A DNA stretch of 64,000 nucleotides, taken from positions 41,746,749 through 41,810,748 of the forward strand of contig OX463807.1 in assembly GCA_949825045.1 (NCBI GenBank), written 5' to 3'. This stretch comes from Argyresthia goedartella (lineage: Eukaryota > Arthropoda > Insecta > Lepidoptera > Argyresthiidae). The position numbers and the translations under genes were made by a program. A model generated the notes under the pieces. The model did not search any database and was not told where the DNA came from. It saw nothing but the letters and a program-made list of their open reading frames with translations. Below, one piece after another: positions 31,673 through 44,344 of this stretch. Each line of letters begins with the position of its first letter. Position 1 is the first letter of the stretch.

Positions 31673-34600
31673 CTAATCTACGGTCAGCCGAGACAACGTT
31701 GCTACTGCTCGTTTTAGAACCGAGCCTCCTACTAGAACCTCTGCAGACCGGGGGGTCCCGTCCTTGCCAGGGAACAAGTTAACAATGCGCCCCCTGCGCC
31801 AACGTAGTGGCGGTAGGTTAGCATCCTTAACCAGAACGAGGTCACCAACACTAGGGGGGCTGGTTTTGTCAGTCCACTTAAGGCGCTGTTGTAAGATATG
31901 CAGATACTCGAGCGACCAACGCTTCCAGAAATTCTGAGTAAACTGCTGCAACATCTGATACCTTGACAACCGATACAATTTCACTCCCTGGAAGGGGTGC
32001 TCGGGCAACGCGTTAAGTGGCTGTCCTATCAAGAAATGGCCTGGGGACAGAGCCTCCAGGTCATTTGGATCCGAGCTGAGCGGACACAACGGTCGCGAAT
32101 TGAGAACGGCCTCGATCTTACAAAACAATGTCGCGAGCTCCTCAAAAGTCAGCGCAGTCTGACCTACTATACGCCCTAAGTGCGTCTTAGCTGACTTAAC
32201 TACGGCCTCAAAAATCCCACCGCAGTGGGGGCAAATCGGTGGGCTGAAGGTCCACTATATACCCCGACGGGAGAGGGCCGTTCCAATATCCACTTTATTT
32301 ACATTCAAAAAGTTGACTATCTCTCGTAAGTATCGTTCCGCACCTATGTAGTTAGTGCCGTTATCAGAGCGGATCAAAGTTGGAAGTCCCCTTCGAGAAA
32401 CAAACCTATCCAAACAAACAATGAAAGCCTCTGTCGAGAGATCAGCAACGAGCTCGAGATGTACCGCCTTGGTGGATAAACAAACAAACACACATAGGTA
32501 CGCCTTGTATTGCTTAGCGGTACGCAATCGTGAACTCTTCACCATAAACGGTCCTGCAAAATCCGTACCAACACCTAAAGACGGTCTGACCTCATTCACA
32601 CGATCAGGGGGCAGGTCCCTCATGAGAGGTTGCATCGTGGCAGCCTTAAGTTGATAACAAGGCATGCACCGAAACACGATGTTCCGTATGACACGGCGGG
32701 CAGATAAGATCCAAAACTCCCGCTGGAGCGTGGCCAACAACGCGTTACAGCCGGCATGCGCGTTTTTAATATGACGATCAGTCACCAGCAATTCAACTAA
32801 CTGTCCCCCCTTGGGGAGCAGAAGTGGTTGACGAGCCGAATACGACAGATTCGCATTGCGCAATCTTCCTCCTACCCGAAGTAACCCGGTCGAATCAACA
32901 AAGGGGTTGAGACGCGCGACGGCTCCCTTCAATTTCGAACGTCCACTTCGTATAATCTCCAATTCTGCCCCAAACTTCGAGGACTGTACCAACCAGACCA
33001 AATTCAACAGCGACTCGTTTCGCTCTGCCGGAGTCAGAATAGGGTTCAACGTTCGCTGATCGCGAGGAGTACGACAATTTCGAGCGAATCTCCTAATCCA
33101 AGTGGACACGTTTATCAACTTGTCAAGTGAGCTATACCGGTCCAGCAGAAACCCGGCGTCAGGGTCCTCAGCCTTCTAGGTAACATGCACGGCCGCTCTG
33201 GGGTCATGATCCGAAGATACTACTACATGGCTGTGGGGCCAGTCCGATTCTCTCTTGGCAAGCCAGGGTGGTCTCCACCACAAATGGTGTCTAACGAGTT
33301 CAGGAGCCCGACATCCCCCGGATGCACAATCAGACGGGTTCAATTCTCCTGGTACATGTCTCCAGGTCAGTGGAACCTCAGACGACACAATCTGGGAGAC
33401 ACGGTTTGCAACAAAAACCTCTAAGTTATGGACCGAAGCCTTCAGCCAGCACAAAACAATCTGGCTGTCCGTACAAGCGTACATCGTATCCTCCAAAACC
33501 ACTGAACCACGCAACACTGTTAGAGTGTGATTCAAAAGTTTGGTCAAAAGAGCAGCCCCGGACAGTTCCAGTTTTGGAATCGTCATCCTTGTCCGAATAG
33601 GCGCTACCTTGCTTTTTGCCAAAACCAAACGCACGTCGACCTCCCCGGTGGAGGTGACGGTTCGCAAATAAACCGCTGCCGCAAACCCTCGTTCAGAGGC
33701 ATCACAAAACCCGTGAAGGGTTGCCCTGTAATCCCCAGCAGGGACCAATTTCCTCGGCAGCGATACATTATTTATGTCCGATAGCGAGGTGAACATTCGC
33801 GTCCAATCAGTCAACAAATCACCTGAGAGGTTGGTGTTCCAGGTCAACTGAGCCGCCCATAGCCTTTGCATAAAACATTTGAGAGCAAAGGTGACTGGAG
33901 AAATCCATCCATTCGGGTCGAACGTTCTCGCAATCGTTGACAGTACTGACCGCTTCGTCCAGGCCTTCGGTGTTTCTAAAACCACCCGATAGGTAAAATC
34001 ATCATGGACGGGCCGGTACTGAATTCCAAGCACTGACAACATGTTAGGGTTGTCAGGATTCTCAAAAACGTGCGGGTCTTGTTGAAACTCATCTGGGAGA
34101 CCAGCCATCAACTCAGGGGAGTTGGACATCCACTTACGTAGTTCATAGCCGCCTCGTTCCAGCAATTGAATGAGCTCGTCACGTCGGTCCAGAGCTTCTT
34201 CTACACTGGCTGCCCCTGTGCAGACGTCATCGACGTACAAATCTTGCTCCAGGATAGCGGCGGCTCTAGGATAGCTCACACGGTCACGCGACGCCAACTC
34301 CCGCAGGGTACGCATCGCCAAATACGGGCTAGACCGTAACCCATACGTGTTCGTGTTTAACTCATAGACCTTGACTGGCTCGGCCGTGGACTCACGCCAA
34401 AGTATCAACTGACACCTTCTGTCAGCCGGATGAATTACCGTTTGCCTAAACATCATCCGAATGTCTGCGACAAATACAATCTGGTGTCTCCGAAAGCTCG
34501 TGAGAATATCCGAAATATCACGACTCAACTTGGGTCCCGAATGTAGACACTGATTCAGGGACATCCCGTTCGAGGTAGGTGCTGACCCATCAAAAACAAC

Positions 34601-35503
34601 TCGAATCTTGCCGGTAGGGGTTCGCAGGATGGCATGGTGTGGAAGGAAACAATGATCCTCAGATCTCCAGTCCACACCCGATACCGACATGTGTCCTAAC
34701 GACTCATACTCCCTCATGAAATCGACGTATTTTGTTTAAATACGGCGTCCCTTGACATCCTACGCTCCATCCACATCAATCTCGTCTCAACCATCTTCCT
34801 AGATTCTCCTAGTGGCGGTCGATTGGTCCTGAAAGGCAGTCGAGTTACAAAACGACCAGAACGAAGGCGACCAGTACTATTCTGGTAAAACAACTCGCAC
34901 TCTTCTTCGTCTGCGTCGACTCGACGAACGGTGGGAGGTTCCTCTATCTCCCAGGAACGTTGGATAGCGTCTGACAACGCTGAGCCAATAAGTATGCCAT
35001 CTGACTCAGCAGGCCTAACCCATGATCACGTGACCAAACTTAGTATCCACAGCAATCAACCCGTCCGGCTGAAGAACTCGCCGATCCGACAACAGAAACC
35101 TACCCAGAACGTCTGCTCCCAGTAGCAGGTCGACCGGGGCTGGAGTGTCAAAATCGGGATCCGCCAACTTGAGTCCTGATGTCAGGAATCGAACGGCCGG
35201 ATTCAACTTCACCAAGGGGTGTCTGCCCATGACATGCGTCATTACTAAAGCTTGCACGGATGTTTTTGTCAAAATGTCATAACGTGGAGAGAACGTGATC
35301 ACCGATTGACCAACTACATTCGTAACCGTAACATTCCCCACGCCCCGTATTGATTTATTATACTTATTTACCTTGAGGCCCAACCATTTTGCTAAATCAT
35401 TCGATACAATGCAGCCCTGAGCTCCAGAATCTAATAGGGCGCGAACGTATGTTAGGTTGCCCGCCAAATCCCAAACAAGCACAGAGGCGATCGGTAACAC
35501 CAC
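31673..35503 (-). pseudogene. pol: Pol of the 31-38 kb BEL (PR-RT-RH-INT), degraded
   Basis: Minus-strand order: protease with ALLDSGAQGCIVSNDL (35503-35015), linker (34977-34714), RT with VVFDGSAPTS, VFVADIRMMFRQ and YVDDVCTGA (YVDD box), RNase H with LHGFCDASERGFA and ACTDSQIVLCWL (34717-33176), integrase with HIKNAHAGCNAL, FRCMPCYQLKA, GVGTDFAG and IRSDNGTN (33118-32255), and the C-terminus with LNSRPLCPLSSDP and LVLVKDANL (32128-31673). Breaks are nonsense or frame changes at about 35010, 34715, 33170, 32250 and 32135. In RNase H, ACTDSQ replaces the usual AWTDSQ, and ASGG replaces ASRG downstream, signs of decay. Confidence 0.92.
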
Positions 35504-35539
35504 CGTCTCCGGTTGGGGGGCAACAAATGGTTGGGCCGC

Positions 35540-37518
35540 AAATTCCTAGAGAGGGCCCCCGGGGCCCCACTCTGCCTGTAACCGATCAGGTATGCAGCTA
35601 TACGCCAGAGGGTCCCATTGTACAAATGGCCCACGTGCCGGTTCCATTGCCACCCTACGATTCCCCTTAAAGGGGGGTGGGCGTGAATTCAACCGTGGCC
35701 GCTCCATGAGCGGGGGGGACATCACATGTGACCGACGAGGACGAGGCGACGAGCGGGGCGACAACTGAGGCGGAGTCCGGACCGCACCCGCATAGCTCGA
35801 AGGTGTCCCATGCCACCCGCTGTTACGGCCTGCTCAACACACCCAATGTCCCGCTGAGTCGGATGTTGAGTCGCAACCGAAAACTCAGGGCCCCCCATGT
35901 AATGATCCTGAGTGCGGCCCTGCACCCTAGTACTGCCCTGTGCACGTGGGGACGTTGGCCCCTGAGTTGCGCTCCGAGTCGCAAACGAATTCTCAGGGCC
36001 CCATGCCGTGTCACCCTGGGTACGGCCCTGTGGTGGCTGTTGTCCGGACCGGTTCATGCACAACAGATTGTTGTGGGGCCCACCACAATATCCGCACATT
36101 TGTGTGCGCGTGCAGTCCCTAGCCATGTGTGGCCCGAGGCACAGGAAACACCAGCTCCGCTGCTTGGCCATCCGGCGCCGTCCCTGAACCCTAAGTTCCC
36201 CGAACTTATTGCAATTGGCCACAGCATGGCCAATCTGCCTACAATAAGAATAAGAATAAGAATAAGAATAAATTTATTTAGTAAGAAAGACTTAAAGCTA
36301 GGTCTACATTTTATAGTTTATCCAAAACATCTCTTAAAAGCTACATGTGTTTGACTGCGGCCCCACACTAGGCTGAGCCTGTATCGCAGGTGCCATCGTA
36401 TGCTTAGCAGAATGGGAGTTGTTGTGCTTAGTAGTAATTTACAAACAAAAATAAAAGTTAGATAGAACAATTTAAAATATACACATTTAAAAATATATAA
36501 ACAAACAACATGGGCAGGTCTCACCATGTGGGGTCAATTCACTTACAGCCCCATACGACTGCCGGTTGGTGCGGTCCTTCCTCGTCGGAGGGCCCCTACT
36601 CACAGCGCTCCCGGCAGCTCTCTGTGGCTCCGAAGGATGGGTGACCGTCAACCCCAAATTCTCTGCCCGTCGAGCCTCCTCTTCCAAAAATCCGACCAAG
36701 TCAGAGAAGGCGGGCAGGTCCTCGGCCGACCTCCCGTGAGACTATTCGAAACGAGTCTGCACGTCAGCGGGTAGGCGGGAAAGTACAATGTACAACGGTA
36801 GGTACGACCATTCACCAACCGGAAGTCCAAGATTATCTAGAGCCTTGGTGACGGACAACAATGGGTTCAAAACCTCCGTCTGTATGGCCCCGACCTTGTT
36901 CACAACCGGGATGCTGAACAAACGATTCAGTTGGGCATCGGCAAACCTCTGTTTGTTGTGGTAACGTCTGACCAACAATTGCCTGGCCGTCTCATAGTTA
37001 CCCTCCGTAACTGTCAAATGAGCGACCAGCTCCCTAGGCTCACCCCTCAATGCTAACACCAACTGAGCCATCTTGACAGACTTGGTAATGTCCGATCGCA
37101 TGTGCACCAAACTGTCGAACAGATTGATGAAGCTCATCCATTCACCGGACACGCCGTCAAATGATAGGCATAGTTATGGCAGGTAACCTGGACCCCGATC
37201 CCTGATGCGGCAGAGGTGCTTCAATGTCACCACCATGGCTGGACTCGCGCTGTCTACGTATGCCTTCTGCGTGATAGCAGCTACCATCTCCATACATTGG
37301 TCGACATTCCCTATCAACCGTGACAGCCTGTCAGGTGCACAACCATCAACTGATTCCGCCTGCGCGGACAATTCGAGCACCCTATTGTAACGTTCCTTAA
37401 CGTCCATAGACCGCTCCAATACCACATCATGCCTATCTAAACGGTCTATCAGACCGTGTGCGGAGGAAAACCATCTGAGTTCCTTAGAAACACCCTTCTG
37501 GATTTCAGATAACGACAT
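35540..37518 (-). pseudogene. gag: Gag of the 31-38 kb BEL, degraded and interrupted
   Basis: Starts at Met 37518 (MSLSEIQKGVSKELRWFSSA), parallel to the Gag at 8369. A break near 37160 precedes EWMSFINLFDSLVHMRSD and the helical core, and a stop at 36742 precedes the rest. Zinc knuckles are split by an inserted repeat: CPCC at 36512-36523, then after the repeat CFLCLGPHMARDC and CGYCGGPHNNLLC (about 36120-36040). A Gly/Gln/Arg/Pro-rich tail follows toward pol. By role it builds the particle and binds RNA. Confidence 0.85.
36245..36504 (-). mobile_element. Short retroelement (SINE or truncated LINE) inside gag
   Basis: 260 bases flanked by ACAA (36241-36244 and 36505-36508). On the minus strand it ends in an (attctt)n tail, so it is oriented with its 3' end at 36245. 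No ORF. Removing it and one ACAA restores the cysteine-knuckle coding frame. Family unknown. Confidence 0.8.
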
Positions 37519-38048
37519 GATCGGAACGATATTTACTCACAATTTGCAGTAACTCAATTTTATTGGACCCTCCATTCTATAACCCAAATGAGGGAACCCT
37601 AAACTATAACTTAAACAATATTGTTTTCCTTCAACAATAGGAACCGAGTTTTATATCTATAAAAATTATATTTATATAGTCAATTATCAAATATTATATC
37701 TATATAGTCAATATTAGTTCAAGTTATAAATTGCTATAAATTGAAAACAATGTAATAGCCTGCTATCAATAGATGTAACTACCTATGTTAACCAAAACAT
37801 TGATTCAATAGCATTACTAGACCACTATTAGATTGACTAACTGGTAATTCAATGCAAATTTCAATTCAATATCTGTCTGTCTACTACCAGCAATAGACTT
37901 ATAGCTTACAATACTACCAATCTATGTGGATACAGGAACAACCAAGTTACTTAACCGCCTATACCTACAGATTGATAGTCCCAAATCGTGCCTTCCTGGA
38001 GCCCTTGACGGCTGCAAATCTTAGGAAGCCACGCTCCAGCTACCAAAC
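37519..38048 (-). other. Leader of the 31-38 kb BEL with primer-binding site
   Basis: 530 AT-rich bases with no ORF. Local direct repeats of tatatctatatagtcaat occur near 37665-37715. The minus-strand sequence next to the LTR (gtttggtagctggagcgtgg) is the likely primer-binding site. Confidence 0.65.
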
Positions 38049-38595
38049 TGTTCAGGCTTCTCAGCACCTAATGACCTCGTAGGGGCCCATGAGCTACGAG
38101 GTAGCGTGACGATCAGGTGCCAAGAAGTGATGAACGCGGCGATTCACCGAGCTGAAGTTATGTGGGGTAGATCTAACCTGGTCTGTGCTTCGGACCCGTC
38201 AACCTCCTGTCTCTCTGCAAGGCCCGGGCGCGTCCTAGGCTCTTCTTGGTAGACAGGTTCTTCAGCCAACCAGGTATGACTGGCGGGCCAGCGTCAATGT
38301 GCACAGTGGTCCAACACGGGCTATGTTCTACGTGGTAAATACAAATCGGTCACGAAAATCCGAACTTTATCTGGTTCGAGAGACAACGGCACACTCAGCT
38401 ATATTAACAATCCTGAGGGAATCCTGAATACATTCCAGATGGCCTGCGATTTAATTTCAACCCCTAACCAAAACGCGTTTAGTTTGCGAGGGCTTTCGTC
38501 CGTCAGTTGTCAAAAACTTCCTGATTGACAGCCAAAGTCAAACTAAAAATGGCCGTTCAGAAACCATCGATCGAATATCGATTTGGAATCGAACA
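38049..38595 (-). repeat. 5' LTR of the 31-38 kb BEL
   Basis: 547 bases, partner of 31093-31640. Followed by AGGGC, the target duplication. Confidence 0.93.
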
Positions 38596-41500
38596 AGGGC
38601 GATGAATACCAGTGCTGATGAGGATTGGGACAACTACAAAGATGCCAAATCCAAGTACAAGAAACGACTACGGTTCAAAAGCAGCAACTCATGGAAGAAA
38701 TTCTGCAGCGACATTGAAACCGTTGATCAAGCAAATCGGGTAAGGCAGATACTAACTCAACAAGGCACCTCCAGGCTAGGGTCGCTTAAAAAACCCGATG
38801 GAATACCTCTTCCACCACAGAAACGCACAGTCTCTTGTTGGAAACTCACTTCCCCGGAAGTAGAATTATTCAAGAGATTGTGTGGCCGGAAGAGGTTCAC
38901 CATGAAGCTGTAGACCACTTAGACATAACTAATAATATTATCACTGCTGACAAGGTGAGATGGGCCATTAATAGCTTTAAACCTTTTAAATCAGCAGGAC
39001 CAGATGGAATCTTCCCAGCACTTCTACAGTGGGGTGGGGAACCCGTCATCAATATAATGGTCCGAATCATGAAAGCATGTCTTAGATTCGGATACGTCCC
39101 CAAAAGGTGGAGAGTAGTAAACGTAGTTTTCATACCGAAGCCAGGAAGGAGCGACTACACTAACGCTAAATCTTTCAGGCCGATTAGCCTCACCTCGTTC
39201 TTGCTTAAGACTCTCGAACGTTTGTGCGAGAGGCACTTGAGAGATGGAGCGTTAAAACATATACCCTTACACAAGAATCAGCATGCATATAGTTTAGGTA
39301 AGTCTACTGAATCGGCTCTCCATGCAGTTGTATCCACAATTGAAGAGGCGATTCAAAACAAATGCATCTGGCTTGGAACTTTTATTGATATAGAAAGTGC
39401 CTTTGACAAGACGCTGCATAGTAAGTAGTAAGTAAGCATAGTAAGCATAGTAAGTAAGCTGCGCAGTATAAGTGCATCTCTAACAAGGCATGGAGTGTCA
39501 ACAGCTGTAAACAACTGGGTCACAAACATGCTTAATAAACGTATCGTGCGTCTAGCTGGTGAGTCCCTGTCGACGGAGGTAGTGCGGGGATGCCCGCAGG
39601 GAGGAGTGCTCTCCCCGCTGCTGTGGAATCTGGTCATTAACGACCTAATTACCAAGCTCAACGCTAATGGATACTACACCGTAGGATACGCCGACGATTT
39701 GGTAATCCTCATCACAGGTAAATTTGCGAGCACAGTGTGCAACCTTAAACAAACAGCTCTTCGCATCGTGAAGCGCTGGTGTCTAGAATATGACCTGGCG
39801 GTTAACCCAACAAAGACGGAAATGGTCATGTTCACTAACAATAGGGCTTTTGGTATGTATACCTTACCTAAGCTCTTTGGAACGGAACTCCAGCTAGCAA
39901 CTGAGGTGAAGTACCTGGGCATAACCTTGGACAGCAAGCTCAACTGGAGTAGCCACATTGACAACAAACTAAAGAAGGCGAGTATTGCTTTCTGGCAGTG
40001 TCGGAGAATGGTGGGGAAAAAGTGAGGACTTTCTCCCAACATCATTCTTTGGCTTTACGTGACGGTGATCCGTCCTCTTGTCTGCTACGGAGCTGTGGTG
40101 TGGTGGACCAGGACTAAACCAGGACCAGGACCAAACTTACCACAATGGTAAGCAAACTCGAAAGCTTACAAAGGCTGGCCTGCATGGCTATCACAGGTAG
40201 TATGAGAACTACTCCAACAGCAGCAATGGAGGCCATGCTGTGTCTTCCGCCACTCCAGCTGTACATTAAGCAAGAGGCTGCGTCATCTGCGGTGAGACTC
40301 AACACCTTAGGACTTTGGAGGAAAAACAGGACCTCACACACCGCCATCCTAGGGGAAGTTTACAAAAAAATTCCCATCTCTATGGCTTGCAGTGACAGAA
40401 TCCCTAAACAATTTGTTTTCGACAAAAAATACAATATACAGTTACATGAAGACCATCGGGTTGAGGGGCTCGACGTTAAAGAGCTCAGAATTTTCACCGA
40501 TGGTTCAAAAATCTAAAGCAGGCACTGGTTCAGGCACCTTCTCGGAGGACCTAAACATCAAGATAGCCATTCCACTGGGTGCCCATACTACTGTCTTTCA
40601 AGCTGAATGCACGGGCATCATCTCGGCCGCTAATGCCATAGCATCGAGAAAGGTAAGAGATTCCTCCATTCGAATCCTCTCGGATAGCATGGCCGTCTTA
40701 CAAGCCCTAAATAGCAAAACTATTAACTCAGGGCTAATCTACGAGTGTCACAAACGACTAATGGAGGTATGTCAACATAAGCGCGTTATCCTTCAATGGA
40801 TAAAAGGAAACAGCGGGTCAAGAGGTAACGATGCAGCGGATGAGTTGGCGCGTAAAAGATCTAGCTTGACAGCGTATGGTCCCGAACCTATCATCCCTCT
40901 TCCCTTCAAGATGGTATGCACATTTCTGAGAGAGTCGACCAGGAATGATCATGCCACTCTTTGGACAAACCATGAGGAGTGCAGACAGGCTAAGCTGGCC
41001 TTGCCGTCCCCTAGCGCTAGGCTTGCTAAGACCTTGCTTCGACTTAGTAGGCCGCGCATGCGACTGGTGACTGCAGCACTTACTGGCCATGGTTTCTTTA
41101 ATAAACATCTATATGTCCTAGGTGTTACCGACAGCCTGAGCAGAGCCTGCTTGGAGGCAGAAGAAACGGCTGCTCACGTCCTCATGGAGTGCACAGGAGT
41201 AGCGGACTACAGGGCTAAACACCTCGGTCAATCGAGGGACCTTCCAGGGATAGTCGGTAACGTAAAGGGCCTGCTGGCGTTCCTGGAGGAGTTGGGTTGG
41301 CTCGAATGATATCGCATTCCCACCCACACGCGAAATAGGCGCTTTCGTCGTCGAGTTGCGGAAACCAGCCCGTCTTCCAATTGACAATTGACAATTGCGT
41401 TGACTAAAAATGAAGAGGGACATTTTGATCTTCAATCGTCTCGATTAAAAGGTTTACAGTCACCACACGAATCACACGATGCCGTCAATAAGGAATACGT

Positions 41501-42324
41501 TGATAAAAATATTAATGATCTACGAAAAGATGTTCAATTTTTACTGAACGAATCATTGAAAGATGTTAGAGGTGTCCTGAATAACTTTATAAAGGATGTT
41601 TATACGAGGAGTGAATTAGATATCATCATCAAATCGTTGACTAAAGATGAAGCAGCAAGTGGTAAACGAAATTCATAAAAATGCAAGAAAAAAATTTGTT
41701 CGTCGTTCAGTCCTTCTCAAAGGAATTGATGATTTGTAACAGGCAGATTTGATTGAATTTATTTCATTGAAGACTTACAATCATGGTTATAAGTTTATTC
41801 TTATAGTGATGGATTGCTTCTCAAAATACGCGTCGGCTCTACCCCTCAAAACTAAATCTAAACAAGAAATGTATAAAGCCTTCTCAAGTATCTTGGAGAA
41901 TAGTGGAAGACGACCAAATAACTTACAGACGGATATGGGAACTGAATTCTATAACGAAGAATTCAAAAAACTGATAAAAATCTACTAAATAAATCATTAT
42001 TCTACATATTCGGTTAAAAAAGCATCTTTAGTGGAAAGGTTAATCAGAACATTAAAATCACATGTGTATAAGTAATTTAGTCTCAAAGGTAATTACAAGT
42101 GGGTGGGTGGACCATTAGAAAATGTTGTTAAATCTTATAATCACTCAAAACATCGTGTGACGCAACAGGAGCCCGTGAAAGTAACTAAGTTGAACGCACA
42201 CAGAGTTTTAGAAAATATTAAAAAATTCCAGAGTGAACCTAATCATCACGCAAAAAATCCAAATTTTTGTGTTGGTGATCACGTGAGAATAAGCAAGTAC
42301 AAAGGATGTTTTCAAAAAGGTTAT

Positions 42325-43204
42325 TCGGAACGCGCCCGCCGGCCGGTCAGCTGTCAAAGAAACGGCAACTGATTTTAATTGTAATTTTATTTGTATTTAG
42401 GGCATAAAATAGTGCAACATTATTCAAAGAGTATATAATTTACTACGTAAGAATTATTGTTAGGGTGTATAAAAGGGGGACAAGTGTTTGCGGCCAGTTT
42501 TCTCAAGATTGCATCATCCACCGTGCCGTTACCTACTCGAATGTGAATTTGAATATGTAACACAAAGGAATTTACCAGCTGAGTATTTTTGTTTCATAAT
42601 CTAATCACGCTCAACACATATTTTAGACAGAACCACGCGCATTCCACATCACAAATACCTCAAAATCTGTGTAGTATCAATGCAAATTGATAACCGACCA
42701 AGCTAGTATCAATGTAAATTGTGTAAAGTAGATGCGCAGAGCCTGAGGTAGTTCTATGGTTCTACAGTTCTCTGAACTTGTACACATCTGTTTAAATAAC
42801 TATATCTCAGCTGTCACACCTACAAGGCTAGCAGAATTGTTGTAAACCATCACTGCAGAACTTTATCACCTGGTTTCAAAGTTTTACTATCCCTTCTGAG
42901 GTCATCATACATTATGAGCAACATTAAGACTAATTAGAATAAAAATTTAATAGTTAGGTAATAGAATAACAATAAACTACTTAGTATCTATTAAGAATAA
43001 AGTCCATTTATTAAATGCTACCTAGACTGACTGATTTGTTATTATGTAATAAATATGTACATTAAAGTTTTGTGTAGTTATTAGGTAAATTATGTTTCAC
43101 ATGAATTGGTTGCCAGTACTAAAACAATATAAACACACCGCACATACACAAATCGCCTCTCTTTATTAGAACTATATTGTATTACCCTGTCTCTTAGTTC
43201 CAGC
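42325..43204 (+). other. 5' UTR of the CR1-like LINE
   Basis: 880 bases without a supportable ORF. Begins with a GC-rich start tcggaacgcgcccgccggcc and becomes AT-rich. tgtataaaaggggga (about 42467-42481) looks like a TATA-type core promoter with downstream cagttttctcaa, but this is only a sequence resemblance. Confidence 0.5.
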
Positions 43205-44069
43205 ATGGTGTCCAAGATGACAACGCGCAGAGCTGAGACCGCAATGCAGCTGCACAACGCTCTTCAAGATCTTTTGACCTCAAGAGAACTAAATGCTAAA
43301 TATGAACAAGAGAGAGCTGACAGTGAACTTGAGATTGAGAAAATTCTTATCTCAAATAAGAATCTTAAAAGCCAGTTGAGCCAGCTGCATAGTGATTGGG
43401 TCGATGCCTGTGCGGAAAGAGACCAGTTTAGAAATCTGTTAGACTCACTTGATGAGTGCTACCATACTCACAAGTTGAGCCTTCAGAGAATATCATCCCT
43501 TGAACAACAGTTACAAAAAGCAAATCATATAGCTGATGGACCAAAAGGTTGAGGAAGACACAGAAAAAAATATCTCTCTGTACCATGAGTTGGTCGGGAA
43601 AATTTATTTGACTCCAACACAGCATCCAAAACCAATAATAAATTACATAACAAGTACTAATAAGAAAACTACACCGCTGTTAAAAACAAGAAAATACTTT
43701 AAAACTCCAGAAAAATAAATAAAGCTATTGTCCAGACCCGGAACCGGCTACAGAAGCTTAACAGTTGCCAGACACCGGAAAATAATAAAAAATCAGGATT
43801 TTCAAGATTGCTACCGAAAAGCACTGAAGAGTATCAGAAAATAGTCACTGATTTAGATGTGAAAATATCGCAACTCAATCAGAAGCAGAACAAATAATAG
43901 AACTAGATAAAATAATAGCAGACAGCAACACAAATTTACAGAGAGTACTCGAGCTTTCGCAACAATCACAACAATGCCTTCACAAGAACTGTCCGGTATC
44001 TGAGGTCGAGCCTAACACTGCTCCCTTCGAGATTACCGCCAGAGAGGTCACCATCATCACATCTGACAC

Positions 44070-44344
44070 TGTCAAAATGACATCATAGCATCAATGTACA
44101 GCGCCATCTAGTCTTCCATAGTACGAACCACCTCACCCACAACTATACCCTAAATCAATACCTTTAGAGGTGGTTCGACTAATAAAGGCTAGATGGCGCT
44201 AATTAACCATATCTTATAAATTCCGTTCAACTCGATTTAACCACCATTCTCGCATTAGAGCCCGAGCTGCGAATACCTTGTACAAACCGAATTAAATATC
44301 TTCAGATAAAACTAAACACCTATTATTTGGGGCACCCATTTTCA
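44070..44344 (+). repeat. 5' LTR of the 44-51 kb BEL
   Basis: 275 bases from TGTCAAAATGAC to ACCCATTTTCA. It contains an internal inverted repeat pair, agcgccatctag (about 44101) and ctagatggcgct (about 44190), and gaaccacctc/gaggtggttc, so much of U3 can fold into a long stem. Confidence 0.95.

Larger units (their letters stand above)
31093..38595 (-). mobile_element. Pao/BEL retrotransposon (minus strand) inside the RNase H LINE
   Basis: LTRs 31093-31640 and 38049-38595 (TG...CA) flanked by AGGGC (31088-31092 and 38596-38600). Removing it rejoins ORF2 of the LINE in frame. It belongs to the same lineage as the 7129-14688 element but is older: about 17 differences between its LTRs by eye (about 3%). 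Gag and pol carry several stops and frameshifts, and gag holds a small further insertion (36245-36504). Confidence 0.95.
30122..41309 (+). pseudogene. ORF2 of the RNase H LINE (EN-RT-RNase H), split by a BEL and frameshifted
   Basis: 30122-31092 encodes the endonuclease: VLQANLQHSQ, ALIEEPWI (Glu), LIVGADSNAHHPLWG (Asp/Asn), IVDITLVTAD, SCSDHRWIRFEI (Asp-His). The frame resumes after the BEL at 38596 and runs into RT: SAGPDGIFPALL, VNVVFIPKPG, FIDIESAFDKT (motif A), GCPQGGVLSPLLWNLVINDL (B), VGYADDLVIL (C). RNase H has FTDGSK, FQAECTGI, RILSDSMAVL and GNDAADELA, i.e. D-E-D-D, then a Cys/His motif (CLEAEETAAHVLMEC). Lesions: frame change about 38820, tandem agtaagcat expansion at 39420-39460 next to motif A, TGA at 40023, frame change about 40512. 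Confidence 0.92.
28010..41395 (+). mobile_element. Full-length RNase H-bearing LINE (LOA/I/R1 group), itself interrupted by a BEL
   Basis: Flanked by the 12-base duplication TGCGTTGACTAA (27998-28009 and 41396-41407). 5' UTR, ORF1, ORF2 (endonuclease, RT, RNase H, C-terminal zinc motif) and a (caattga)n 3' tail are all present, so the insertion was full length. The BEL at 31093-38595 splits ORF2. RNase H plus the ORF1 type point to the LOA/I/R1 assemblage, LOA being my best guess. Confidence 0.93.
27897..41678 (+). pseudogene. Small fibre-like Polinton ORF, split by an RNase H LINE
   Basis: Frame 27897-28009 (ending TDNALTK) continues exactly at 41397-41678 once the LINE and one copy of its 12-base target duplication are removed. 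The second part has LQSSRLKGLQSPHESHDAVN followed by KEYVDKNINDL and then heptad-type repeats (LRKDVQFLLNESLKDVRGVL). The 'DAVNKEYVD' motif is known from trimeric tail-fibre/appendage proteins of phages, so a trimeric spike or fibre role is conceivable. No Met is visible in the first part, so the start is missing or further upstream. The 3' end overlaps the integrase start by about 30 bases. Confidence 0.6.

Noticed and set aside
35728..36354. Plus-strand open frame of about 208 codons in the 31-38 kb BEL
   Set aside because: It is the complement of the Gag zinc-knuckle region, whose minus-strand cysteine motifs are clear.
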